Part shown: one piece after another, positions 23,624 to 31,574 of the stretch | Position numbering within the stretch: position 1 is the first letter of the stretch | Layout: every line of letters begins with the position of its first letter | Assembly: GCF_022129445.1 (NCBI RefSeq) | Contig: NZ_JADQAQ010000026.1 | Coordinates: forward strand, 18,096 to 62,528 | Direction: 5' to 3' | DNA from: Photobacterium sp. Ph5 | GTDB taxonomy: Bacteria; Pseudomonadota; Gammaproteobacteria; Enterobacterales; Vibrionaceae | DNA: 44,433 nt | Made by a program: the position numbers and the translations under genes | The notes under the pieces: generated by a model | Told to the model about the DNA's origin: nothing | The model's database searches: none | Seen by the model: only the letters and a program-made list of their open reading frames with translations

Positions 23624-25249
23624 ATGCGACTACAGATATTTAAAGCATTAAGGCTTACGCTAGCGATATTGGTATCACTTTATATAGCAATGCTATTAGG
23701 TTTTAAAGAAGCTGGTTGGGCTATTACTAGTGTTCTGATTGTATCTCTTGGTTTAATTGGTGAGATACGTCGTAAATGGTGGCAACGTATTGCTGGGCAT
23801 TTTTGGGGCTGTATTAGTGGTTTCTTCTTCATATGGACTCAGGGAGAACAACATTATGGTGTATTAATAATGCTTCCTTTTATTGTTGCGGTTCTTAGCT
23901 ATTTATCTTTCACTCAATTTCTATTAAAAGACTTTTTTAAATGGGGGTGTGTTGGTTTTATTATTATAGTAGCAGCAAGTATTGATAATCCTTATATTGC
24001 ATTCGATGTGGCTATTGAGCGTTTTTCTTGTATTGTGATTGGGTCGACAACTGCTTACCTACTATTCACTTTGGTTCCCTTAGATAGTGAAGCTAATATA
24101 GAACAATATTATAAAAGCATAATTGTTCTTGTTTCTAATTTGGCAAATATAGCAGATGAAGAACTTTTATCTACCTATGTGATATTTTCATTGAAACAAT
24201 CAGCTATTAAAATGCTAATTACAGTTAATTATAAAAGTTATATTTATGAGGATAAAGAATATAGGATGATAGCTAATCGTTTATCATCTCTTGAGCAAAT
24301 AGCGCGACATATTTATGTTCTTAAATACAAAAAAGAATGTACAGAAAAAATTTCAGAATGGATAAATCAATGTTTTGACGATATAAAGATTAATAAGAAA
24401 TGTAGACCTTACAACAGTAGCAATGAAAACGTACTCGTTGAACTTCTCTATAAAGATTTAGTCAAGTTTCAACAAGGTTACACCTATGATAAATTAAGCC
24501 AATATCGTTGGCGTTGGCAAAATCGTATCTTTGGTGTTGGGGCTGATTCACCACTTTTTAGTGCGATTATACAATTCATTGGATCTTTTATAGCATTATT
24601 ACTATGGCAAAATGGTTGGCCTAATGGGCAATCTATATTCATATTAACTTTCGTTATTTTACTTTTATGTCAATATGGTGAACGTATAAGTCCTACTATT
24701 GTTCTGAAAGGATTTATTCTAGGAACATTTTATTCATTTCCATTATTTATATTAGTTTTTCCATATATTTTAACATCTGGTGCATTTTGGATTTTCATAA
24801 TTTTACTCTATTTACCATTAAGTTATTTTTACTATGGTAATTATAAAAGTAAATTTTCAAACTTTACTATTTTTGCTGCCGTCATTATTGTGAATACAAA
24901 TAGTAATAATTATATTCAAAGTAATGGAAGTTTTATTGACTATATTAACTTTTTTTTATCATTAATTGCAGTAATGTTGATAAGTTGCTTTTTGTTAAGT
25001 TCTCTTGTTATTAAAAATACAGATTATAGATTAAACCAACAGTATTCTAATTGGCATAATTTAGCTATTTCATTGTTAACAAGTTCCAAACCTGATATAA
25101 AAAATATCGCTATTTTAGAGCGACAATTAGAATTAATAATGAGTTTATATAGTAAGCTTGATTATACACAAAAAATAAAATGGAAAAATAAAGTTTCATA
25201 TATTCCATTAATAATGAATAAAGTTAGATGTGAAAGATGTTATTATTAA
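23624..25249 (+). CDS. aaeB: FUSC-family inner-membrane efflux protein, AaeB-like
   Basis: The 541-aa product is built as two membrane blocks of about six helices (15-150 and 315-465) around cytosolic segments, the AaeB/YccS layout. The second block begins after WRWQNRIFGVGADSPLF and contains FVILLLCQYGERISPTIVLK. It is somewhat shorter than E. coli AaeB (about 655 aa), mainly in the cytosolic parts. With AaeA it would export aromatic carboxylic acids or similar compounds; the substrate is inferred from the family only. Confidence 0.87.
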   Translation: MRLQIFKALRLTLAILVSLYIAMLLGFKEAGWAITSVLIVSLGLIGEIRRKWWQRIAGHFWGCISGFFFIWTQGEQHYGVLIMLPFIVAVLSYLSFTQFLLKDFFKWGCVGFIIIVAASIDNPYIAFDVAIERFSCIVIGSTTAYLLFTLVPLDSEANIEQYYKSIIVLVSNLANIADEELLSTYVIFSLKQSAIKMLITVNYKSYIYEDKEYRMIANRLSSLEQIARHIYVLKYKKECTEKISEWINQCFDDIKINKKCRPYNSSNENVLVELLYKDLVKFQQGYTYDKLSQYRWRWQNRIFGVGADSPLFSAIIQFIGSFIALLLWQNGWPNGQSIFILTFVILLLCQYGERISPTIVLKGFILGTFYSFPLFILVFPYILTSGAFWIFIILLYLPLSYFYYGNYKSKFSNFTIFAAVIIVNTNSNNYIQSNGSFIDYINFFLSLIAVMLISCFLLSSLVIKNTDYRLNQQYSNWHNLAISLLTSSKPDIKNIAILERQLELIMSLYSKLDYTQKIKWKNKVSYIPLIMNKVRCERCYY

Positions 25250-25352
25250 CGTTCTTGTTAAAACCACTGATTATAGTTATGTGGATAATTACATCATTTA
25301 TGTTTAAAAGAAGTTTAATTATTAGAGTGTTAGTTAAAAGTGGAAATATTAT

Positions 25353-25380
25353 AAAGCCCTAATGTTTAGGGCTTTTTTTT
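25353..25380. terminator. Terminator between aaeB and the GreA/Rnk-like gene
   Basis: AGCCCTAA (25355-25362) pairs with TTAGGGCT (25366-25373), loop TGT, followed by eight T on the plus strand. The A-rich left side also permits use by the converging minus-strand gene whose stop is at 25379. Confidence 0.9.
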
Positions 25381-25720
25381 ACTTCAATATCTTGTTTTTC
25401 ACATGAATTATTTTAAATAAATAATATTTTCCATTCTCTTTAACAGTAAACTCATCTCCCACTCTGCGACCAATAAGTTCTGATCCTAATGGTGATAATA
25501 TCGATAAACATCGAGATGTGTTTGTGACATAACCAGGGATGCTAAGTTGATAACAATGTTCTTGATTACTAACAAGATCTTTTACTGTAATTATTGAATC
25601 AACATAAACCATATTTGAATCAAAATATTCTTTTTCAGTTCTTTCTATTTTATTTAAAAGACTTTCAAGCATGTGTGGTCTTATTGCTAATGAAAGTGAG
25701 TTCTTAATTAAACTGAGCAT
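25379..25720 (-). CDS. GreA/GreB C-terminal-domain protein (Rnk-like)
   Basis: The 113-aa product has a short helical N-part (1-40, including MLESLLNKIERTEKEYF) and a GreA/GreB-type FKBP-like domain (45-110): VTVKDLVSNQE-like strand, YQLSIPGYV, ISILSPLG-like SILSPLGSELIGRRVGDEF and a final FKIIHV strand. Rnk-type proteins bind RNA polymerase near the secondary channel but lack the long Gre coiled coil, as here. AAGGATT precedes ATG 25720. Its role is inferred from the family only. Confidence 0.8.
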   Translation of the reverse strand: MLSLIKNSLSLAIRPHMLESLLNKIERTEKEYFDSNMVYVDSIITVKDLVSNQEHCYQLSIPGYVTNTSRCLSILSPLGSELIGRRVGDEFTVKENGKYYLFKIIHVKNKILK

Positions 25721-26284
25721 AATTAATCCTTTTCGATACCCAGTTATTTCAACTTTATTGAAATTAATGGGTTGTGTTAATAATAATGAGTGCGTATTCA
25801 GTTAAATACTGGAAGAGAAGAATATAACCTTTCATAAATAATCCTAATGACTTTATGGATATAGCTTATCAAATAGATAAATATATTCAAATTTGAAGGT
25901 TTTTATATTTATTAATGTGTTTGATTAAAAGTTAAGAAGTAGGTGTTGAAGTCGTTTTAATTTACAATATTTAAAACTATTTATTATATTTTTCTAGTTT
26001 TAAATAAAAAGTAACTGGTATTTGTACTTTCTATTGTTATTTAACTTAAATAAAATGAATTGAAATCTATATTAGGTTTGAGTTTTAGATAGATAATGTT
26101 AAGAGCAGTAAAGAAGAATATATGGAATGATTAAATTAATAGACTTAATAAGGTTATCGTGCTTATTTTTTATAGGTATGATGTGTTGAAAATAAAACTA
26201 GCTGTTATTAGATAAGATAATAAGGCCAAGTACTATGTACTTAGCCTATGTTAAAAGTCAGCAATCGTCTTTTTGGGGACGATA
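25721..26284. other. AT-rich intergenic region with two hairpins at its right end
   Basis: No gene was seen in about 560 bp. AGGC-C-AAGTAC / GTACTT-A-GCCT (26223-26247) and ATCGTC/GACGAT (26264-26283) are hairpins just past the stop of the decayed EEP gene and probably the remains of its terminator. Confidence 0.5.
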
Positions 26285-26620
26285 TTAATTATCTAAACGG
26301 GCTTTCAGCCACACCATACGGTGGTCGGAAGAAATATCTTTGCCTTTTCCTTTACCAATGCGTTCATCGTTCATCAGCAAGTATCCCGTTTCATTCGGTG
26401 CCGGCCAGTAAACACCAGAATCAACAATGTTTAGATTACTTGATGGGATAGCGTGATCCACTTGTAAACCAAACGTGCTGGTTATGCGCTCTGGGTGTGG
26501 ATTATCTTGACGACATTCACCACTTGGGAAGCAGTATTCAGCACCAAAGCTTGTCGGAACATAAGCGCCATTAGTGGCTTCTTGATTCACACGCTGGTGC
26601 TTTAATAGGGTATCAAAATC
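26285..26620 (-). pseudogene. C-terminal remnant of an endonuclease/exonuclease/phosphatase (EEP) family protein
   Basis: About 110 residues remain, with typical C-terminal EEP marks: TFGLQVDHAIPSSNL, DSGVYWPAPNETGY and the catalytic-type SSDHRMVW. In-frame homologous-looking sequence (TLLKHQRVNQEATN) continues upstream of the apparent GTG at 26590 until a stop at about 26621. The fragment is therefore the 3' end of a longer gene (family members are several hundred residues) that has lost its 5' part. No N-terminal part was recognised elsewhere in the window. Confidence 0.8.
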
Positions 26621-26664
26621 TCAAAATTTAATGTGGCAGATTTAGAAGTAATGGAAGTTAAAAC

Positions 26665-26694
26665 CGGAACAGTCTCTTTTTTTGTTCCGTTTTT
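26665..26694 (+). terminator. Terminator-like hairpin 51 bp upstream of sgrT
   Basis: CGGAACA (26665-26671) pairs with TGTTCCG (26683-26689) around an 11-nt loop and is followed by five T. With no plus-strand gene before it, it may end a short unannotated RNA or act as an attenuator in a long sgrT leader. Confidence 0.6.
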
Positions 26695-26705
26695 AAATGG
26701 CTTAA

Positions 26706-26740
26706 AGCTCCTAAAATAGAATCATCAAATAACAGGAGCT
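26706..26740 (+). promoter_or_regulatory. Hairpin sequestering the sgrT ribosome binding site
   Basis: AGCTCCT (26706-26712) is complementary to AGGAGCT (26734-26740), which contains the Shine-Dalgarno AGGAG of sgrT, 7 nt before its ATG. The loop is 21 nt. If transcription starts upstream of 26706, the site can be hidden. Confidence 0.5.
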
Positions 26741-26745
26741 AAATC

Positions 26746-26952
26746 ATGAAATTTTATAATCAAATTAAAGAAATCATTAACTCATCAAAACGTTACGATA
26801 AAAAAACAGGATGGTTTGCCCGTTTGATATATATTAGTCCTGAGCAGCGATTAGAAAGGCTGAACACTATTTTTGGATCAGAGCTATTAACTCAGCCCAA
26901 ACCATTAACGCTCAGCCAGCAAATGAAGTTTAACGATAGTTATCTAAAGTAA
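26746..26952 (+). CDS. sgrT: SgrT-like inhibitor of glucose PTS uptake
   Basis: The 68-aa product is preceded by AGGAGC. It resembles enteric SgrT in order and spacing: FYNQ near the N-terminus, then GWFARLIYISPEQRLERLNT against WLRWLSVPQRLTMLEG of E. coli as I recall it (W-x-R-L-x-x-x-P-x-QRL-x-x-L). It is longer at both ends. In E. coli, SgrT is encoded inside the SgrS small RNA and blocks glucose transport by EIICB-Glc during sugar-phosphate stress. Here it lies 17 bp before sgrR on the same strand, whereas in enterics sgrS/sgrT is divergent from sgrR. There is no room for the SgrS base-pairing region between the two genes. The similarity is short, so identity rests on both motif and context. 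Confidence 0.72.
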   Translation: MKFYNQIKEIINSSKRYDKKTGWFARLIYISPEQRLERLNTIFGSELLTQPKPLTLSQQMKFNDSYLK

Positions 26953-26969
26953 TGTAAGGATCTCTCTGT

Positions 26970-28601
26970 ATGAGCCGACGAAAACTGGAACTATATGAAA
27001 ATATATTTAATCGTGTCGGTCCTGGTAAAAGTAAGGTAACCATCGTAGAGATAGCCGCTTATCTTCATTGCAGTGAGCGCCATGCAAGAACCTTATTAAA
27101 TCAAATGACAACATTAGGTTGGTTAACGTGGTCACCTACTGTAGGGCGAGGTAATAAAGGGATCCTCAATTGTTTATTGGAACCGATACAGGCGTGCCAC
27201 AAAGAGATTGATAAAGCGACCGACAATAGTAATTTAGATTTGGTCTATAAGCTGGTGGGCTTTAATGGGCGGGATACGGCTGCCGGCTTATGGCAATATT
27301 TATCACAAGCGGTGACAGAGAAACACAACACGATCCTTGCGCCTTTTCATCGCTGTATGAAAACGTTACATCCACATTTTGTTACTGAGCGTTCTGAGCG
27401 TCATTTTATATCGGAGATTTATCAAACCTTAGTTGAAGAAAAAACCAATAAAGTGGCTGGCAATTTAGCGCATTTTTGGGAAAGTAATAGCAACCATACC
27501 GTTTGGACCTTCTACCTTCGTCCTGAAACTCAGTTTCATGATCTATCTGTCCTGACGGCGGATGATGTTGTTGCAAGCTTTAAAGGGCTTATCCATTCAG
27601 CGCAATGGCAGCGATTGTATGATCATATAGAAAAGGTTATTGCCGTTTCTTTTGATGTGGTTGAAATTCATTTATCTACCCCAGATCCTCTTTTTATTAA
27701 ATTATTGTGTCGTGCTGAAACTGTAATCATGCCAAAACAGTTCGTATTTGCTAATGAATCACATTTTAAAGCCATTGGCTCGGGACCTTTCTTGTTAGCT
27801 GTAAATTCGAACAAACTATTACGCTTACAACGCTTTTCACAATATAACCGTACATCTGCATTAATTGAGAAAATTGAATTTTGGATCCACGAGAATTGGG
27901 CAGAAAGAAAGAAGTGTTATCAGAACTTTTTCTTTTTAAATGACAGTTTAAATGTGTATGAGACAGCCTGTGATTATGTCGGTTCGTTTTATTGTTTGAT
28001 CGCAAATAAACAATTACAGACACAAGACGTTAAACAAAACCTAGAATCGGCATTTTTAGGAAATAAGACTCAAACAGATGCGGAATATTCTGTATATACG
28101 ATAAGTCATGAGAATAATCGAGAATGTCGAGAGTATTCTAAACAGTTATTTACCTATTTTGATAAACCTGAAACATTGCAGATGAAAGAAGTAAAGTTTG
28201 GTCAGTTTCTTGATGGACTTGATATGTCGATTTTAGGAGTAAGAAAGGAAGATAATAAGTACACCAGTTTGTTTGCTTTCTTTAAATTATACCCGCACTG
28301 GGCATCGGTATTGACCTTTACACAGCAAGATTATTTACAACAGCAGATCGCTGCGATCCGTATTGAAGTGGATGCGTTACGTCAACAAGCATTGATTAGT
28401 CAGGTTATGACGTGGTTAGAACAACAACATATTTTATTTGAAATTAAGCGTGAAGGCTTAACCCTCTCGGTACCAGAGCAAATACGAGGCGTGGAGATCA
28501 ACGCGAATGGGTGGTGCGATTTTTCTAAGCTTTGGATCAAACCAATGAAAGTGAAATCGGATGTTACAGCGTCAATGGAAAGTTTGATCGCCAAATATTA
28601 A
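26970..28601 (+). CDS. sgrR: SgrR-family regulator: N-terminal HTH fused to a solute-binding domain
   Basis: The 543-aa product has a winged helix at the N-terminus (about 10-70; IAAYLHCSERHARTLLNQMT, TLGWLTWSPTVGRGNKG) followed by an SBP_bac_5-like oligopeptide/sugar-binding domain (about 155-480; TFYLRPETQFHDLSVLTADD, IGSGPFLLAV). The end (IRGVEINANGWCDFSKLW) matches E. coli SgrR (551 aa). SgrR activates sgrS and efflux genes when glucose-6-phosphate-like sugars accumulate. The gene forms a likely two-gene operon with the SgrT-like ORF. Confidence 0.88.
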   Translation: MSRRKLELYENIFNRVGPGKSKVTIVEIAAYLHCSERHARTLLNQMTTLGWLTWSPTVGRGNKGILNCLLEPIQACHKEIDKATDNSNLDLVYKLVGFNGRDTAAGLWQYLSQAVTEKHNTILAPFHRCMKTLHPHFVTERSERHFISEIYQTLVEEKTNKVAGNLAHFWESNSNHTVWTFYLRPETQFHDLSVLTADDVVASFKGLIHSAQWQRLYDHIEKVIAVSFDVVEIHLSTPDPLFIKLLCRAETVIMPKQFVFANESHFKAIGSGPFLLAVNSNKLLRLQRFSQYNRTSALIEKIEFWIHENWAERKKCYQNFFFLNDSLNVYETACDYVGSFYCLIANKQLQTQDVKQNLESAFLGNKTQTDAEYSVYTISHENNRECREYSKQLFTYFDKPETLQMKEVKFGQFLDGLDMSILGVRKEDNKYTSLFAFFKLYPHWASVLTFTQQDYLQQQIAAIRIEVDALRQQALISQVMTWLEQQHILFEIKREGLTLSVPEQIRGVEINANGWCDFSKLWIKPMKVKSDVTASMESLIAKY

Positions 28602-28602
28602 T

Positions 28603-28630
28603 AAGACGAGGAATTAGAACTCCTCGTCTT
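28603..28630. terminator. Hairpin between sgrR and the deacetylase gene
   Basis: AAGACGAGGA (28603-28612) pairs perfectly with TCCTCGTCTT (28621-28630), loop 8 nt. It follows the sgrR stop directly and lies between convergent genes. Confidence 0.75.
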
Positions 28631-28649
28631 CATATATTAACGGATATTG

Positions 28650-29981
28650 CTATTGGTGAGGCGTACAGTGTTTTACTTCTTGCCAAGGTGAGTTTTGATA
28701 TAAGGCTGGGATTTGATGGCTTGTCCACCATTTGGCGACATAGTTTTTCTCATTAAACATCACTGAATCGCCTTTTTGATAGGTATGATGTGCTTGCCAT
28801 TGCTCATCTGCACATAGTGTAAGTGGTTCAGGTTTAACCATCCAATCAATCAGTTGTTTATGATTAATGAACCTTACTTCAGGTTTACTTAAGGCATAAA
28901 CAATAAACTGTTCAAGTACATAACGGCGAGATTTTACTGTGGTTTCTGGTTTATCAGTATGCTCTTCACCGTTTAAATAACCATAGAAATCAGAGTGTAA
29001 GCCTAGAACTAATGGCGCTTTATTTCCAGCGAGACGTAAATCTAGGTTGTATTTATAAATTGCCAGTACATCGTTAGCATTTAGACCTGCGGCAAAGTAG
29101 GTAGGTGTTGAGTAGAGATTCCAGTCAAAGTTATCTCCCTTACCTGATTGTGTATCAAACCAAGGCACACGCGATGAGATTTTGTCACGTAATGAATATG
29201 TTAAGCCGTAATCAGCAACAACATCGTTAGGTGGCACAATCAACGTGTGTAGTGGTATTTCCCAAAGCCCTGGATAATGATTAATAGCAGGTTTCCAGCC
29301 ACCATTAACCGCAGCATTATGATCTGGGCTACCGTTATCTAAAGTGTATGGCCAAAGGTTATTGGTGCCATTTTGATCTCCTGATATGCCCGCTGGAAAG
29401 CTGACATCATAACTAATACCGTTATTGACTAGTGCGGTTAATACATTGTCGTTATAAGTTAAAAATGGCGCTCGATAGCCATAAACTCTCTCCACTCCTA
29501 TACCACCATCTTGCTCAGAGGTAGTTAAAAAACGGTTACATGTTTCAATTTCGTTATTCCATTGTTCTGCAGTCATGGTGCCTGCACCATCATGTGGATG
29601 GTTTTCACTATGGTTACCAATATCATGGCCTTTATATTTCATAAGCTTCCATAGATTGGTGATTGATTCATTGTCTCTTGCGGTTGCGCAGTTAACAAAG
29701 AAACTGGCTGTTAGCGGCTTACCTGCATAACTGTCATGGCCTTGTGGGTTGTTATATGACGCCAGCATATTAACAACCCAAGCTAAACCATTTTCGGTGA
29801 CATTATCGTCAAATCCAAAACTGACAAACATTGGTGTTTTATCAGTATCGATGGGGGATTGTTGTGATGGCGCAATATTGTTTGTATCAGCAAAAGAGGG
29901 AAGTGCTGTTAATAATAAAGAGCATGCAAGAGTGATTTTTCTATGGTGTTGTTTGATGTAGGTGTGAAGTGTATTTTTCAT
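28650..29981 (-). CDS. deaA: Secreted chitin-oligosaccharide deacetylase with chitin-binding module
   Basis: The 443-aa product has a signal peptide (cleaved near SFA-DT, residue 31), a NodB-type carbohydrate esterase 4 domain (about 50-370) and a C-terminal CBM5/12-like chitin-binding module (about 393-440; ADEQWQAHHTYQKGDSVMFN, YVAKWWTSHQIP). The metal set is visible as SFGFDDN (Asp58-59) and NHSENHPH. It matches the Vibrio enzyme that removes the acetyl group from the reducing-end-adjacent residue of chitobiose, producing a signal and nutrient for chitin degraders. It is exported, whereas ChbG at 17549 is cytosolic and unrelated in fold. Confidence 0.92.
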   Translation of the reverse strand: MKNTLHTYIKQHHRKITLACSLLLTALPSFADTNNIAPSQQSPIDTDKTPMFVSFGFDDNVTENGLAWVVNMLASYNNPQGHDSYAGKPLTASFFVNCATARDNESITNLWKLMKYKGHDIGNHSENHPHDGAGTMTAEQWNNEIETCNRFLTTSEQDGGIGVERVYGYRAPFLTYNDNVLTALVNNGISYDVSFPAGISGDQNGTNNLWPYTLDNGSPDHNAAVNGGWKPAINHYPGLWEIPLHTLIVPPNDVVADYGLTYSLRDKISSRVPWFDTQSGKGDNFDWNLYSTPTYFAAGLNANDVLAIYKYNLDLRLAGNKAPLVLGLHSDFYGYLNGEEHTDKPETTVKSRRYVLEQFIVYALSKPEVRFINHKQLIDWMVKPEPLTLCADEQWQAHHTYQKGDSVMFNEKNYVAKWWTSHQIPALYQNSPWQEVKHCTPHQ

Positions 29982-30207
29982 TTATATCCTTTAATTTCAT
30001 AGTATTGATTTTCTAGAAAGTAAGATAGCGATGTAGTTTTATAAAAAGCGAATCAGAAAGCTTTTTTAACGTTTCTTTTATTAACGTGTAGACATTCTGC
30101 TGATCGTATTTTCAGTAGTGTTATTATTTTTGTTGAAGTCGCTCGAAAGTATTTTTAAAGGGAATAAGCCATTCTTTTTTGATGCGTTACTTAAAATAAA
30201 ATCTTTC

Positions 30208-30238
30208 TTGACCTCAAGTTAACTTGAGGAATTAAAGT
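30208..30238 (+). promoter_or_regulatory. SoxR-type promoter with a perfect operator
   Basis: CCTCAAGTTAACTTGAGG at 30212-30229 is a perfect palindrome identical to the SoxR site of the E. coli soxS promoter as I know it. It lies between TTGACC (30208-30213) and TAAAGT (30233-30238), a 19-bp spacer, which is the over-long spacing that MerR-family activators correct. It lies about 45 bp before the VOC gene. Confidence 0.92.
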
Positions 30239-30271
30239 ACTCACATATTTTAAAACAAGAAGGAAAAAACA

Positions 30272-30700
30272 ATGAAAGGATATGTAGAGCACATCAATAT
30301 ACAAGTGGCTCAGCCAGAAAAAACGATCCATTTTTTATTAACAGCGCTACCTGAATGGACGATTCGCGGGGAGGGGAAAATTGATGACTGGTTTGGTCAG
30401 CCAATGCATTGGTATCACATTGGCGATCAGGATAGCTATGTGGCGATAGGATCAGGGGGAGAAGGTCTGGTTCCTGATTGGAAGGGAAGTGCATCAGGCA
30501 TTAAGCATGTTGGTATTGTGGTTGAAAGTATTGATGATACGGTAGAAAAGCTGATGAATGCTGGTTATGAAGTGGATCATTGGAGTGGTGATCATCCTTA
30601 TCGTCGCAGTGTTTATTTTATCGATGATAATAATTTCGAGATCGAGTTTATTGAATATTTTACCGATGATCGAGTACTTAGAAATGATTACAGCCAATAA
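30272..30700 (+). CDS. VOC/glyoxalase-fold protein under a SoxR promoter
   Basis: The 142-aa product has the two beta-alpha-beta-beta-beta modules of the vicinal-oxygen-chelate fold: VEHINIQVAQPEKTIHFLL, WYHIGDQDSYVAIG, then GIKHVGIVVESIDDTVEKL, NAGYEV and NNFEIEFIEYF. Metal-ligand candidates are His8, His85 and Glu127/Glu129. AAGGAAAA precedes ATG 30272. The fold covers glyoxalases, dioxygenases and drug-binding proteins, so the reaction is open. The SoxR operator suggests a role against redox-cycling compounds. Confidence 0.88.
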   Translation: MKGYVEHINIQVAQPEKTIHFLLTALPEWTIRGEGKIDDWFGQPMHWYHIGDQDSYVAIGSGGEGLVPDWKGSASGIKHVGIVVESIDDTVEKLMNAGYEVDHWSGDHPYRRSVYFIDDNNFEIEFIEYFTDDRVLRNDYSQ

Positions 30701-30717
30701 AGGTGAAATGAAATAAG

Positions 30718-30742
30718 AAAGGAGAGCACCCTTCTCTCCTTT
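30718..30742. terminator. Terminator between the VOC and PhzF genes
   Basis: AAAGGAGAG (30718-30726) pairs with CTCTCCTTT (30734-30742), loop 7 nt. It lies between convergent stops, and its AT-rich outer arms suit both directions. Confidence 0.75.
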
Positions 30743-30765
30743 ATGGATTGAATACAAGTAAAGCG

Positions 30766-31551
30766 TTATAAGTATACGTTTCCACGCAGATATAAAACCG
30801 CTGATCCGGCAATAATAATGCGATCATTATCGATCATTTTACACTGTAAAACACCACCACGTTGTGAGGCTTGGTAAGCGGTTAATTCTCGTTTACCGAG
30901 CTGTTCAGCCCAATATGGCGCTAAAGCAGTGTGGATTGAACCTGTTACGGGATCTTCGTCACCGCCATTGGCTGGCCAGAAATAACGAGACACAAAATCG
31001 TATTGTGACGATTGTGCAGTGACGACTATATCGTGAGGGGCGAGCTGTTTAAGTTGCTCTGAATCGTAAACGACATCTTGTACTGCTTGTTCACTGGGCA
31101 AAACAGCAATGTAGGCTTGGCGATTTTTTAGCACCTTGGTGGGCGTAATAGATAATCCCTTGAGTAAGGCGGCTGGTGGTTCAACTTCTTCACCGGGCTG
31201 GCAAGGGAAGTTCATTTCAATATTACCATTTGTGGCTTGTTTTACTGTTAGTGTACCGACTTGCTCCGTGGTAAAAGTGATCTCGCCTTTAAGCTGGTAA
31301 AACTGATACAGAACAAAGGCAGAGGCAAGCGTTGCATGGCCACAAAAGTCAATTTCAGTCAGAGGAGAAAACCAACGTATCGCATAGGTATTATCGCCCG
31401 TTGGTTTAATAAAAGCCGTTTCAGACAGATTATTTTCAGCAGCAATATGCTGCATTAATGAGGCTTCTGGAAAAGTGGTAACTGGCATGATTGCCGCAGA
31501 ATTACCTTTGAAATGTTGGTCGGTAAAAGTATCGACAACGAAAATATCCAT
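30766..31551 (-). CDS. PhzF-family isomerase/epimerase-like protein
   Basis: The 261-aa two-lobed protein of the PhzF/DAP-epimerase-like fold shows: VVDTFTDQHFKGNSAAIM at the start, the conserved acid in NLSETAFI, WFSPLTEIDFCGHATLASAF, GDEDPVTGSIHTALAPYW and the Gly-Gly of ASQRGG. No phenazine genes are present, and most members have unknown substrates. It is the last gene of a probable four-gene operon, 23 bp behind marR, so it may act on a compound that the pump exports or the regulator senses. Confidence 0.9.
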   Translation of the reverse strand: MDIFVVDTFTDQHFKGNSAAIMPVTTFPEASLMQHIAAENNLSETAFIKPTGDNTYAIRWFSPLTEIDFCGHATLASAFVLYQFYQLKGEITFTTEQVGTLTVKQATNGNIEMNFPCQPGEEVEPPAALLKGLSITPTKVLKNRQAYIAVLPSEQAVQDVVYDSEQLKQLAPHDIVVTAQSSQYDFVSRYFWPANGGDEDPVTGSIHTALAPYWAEQLGKRELTAYQASQRGGVLQCKMIDNDRIIIAGSAVLYLRGNVYL

Positions 31552-31574
31552 ATTATATTTTTCCCTGAATTTGA

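Noticed and set aside
21873..25249. A genomic island with integrase and attachment sites
   Set aside because: The block is AT-rich, but no integrase, tRNA or flanking direct repeat was found.
30766..31551. Phenazine biosynthesis locus
   Set aside because: Only a PhzF-like protein is present, a family mostly unrelated to phenazines.
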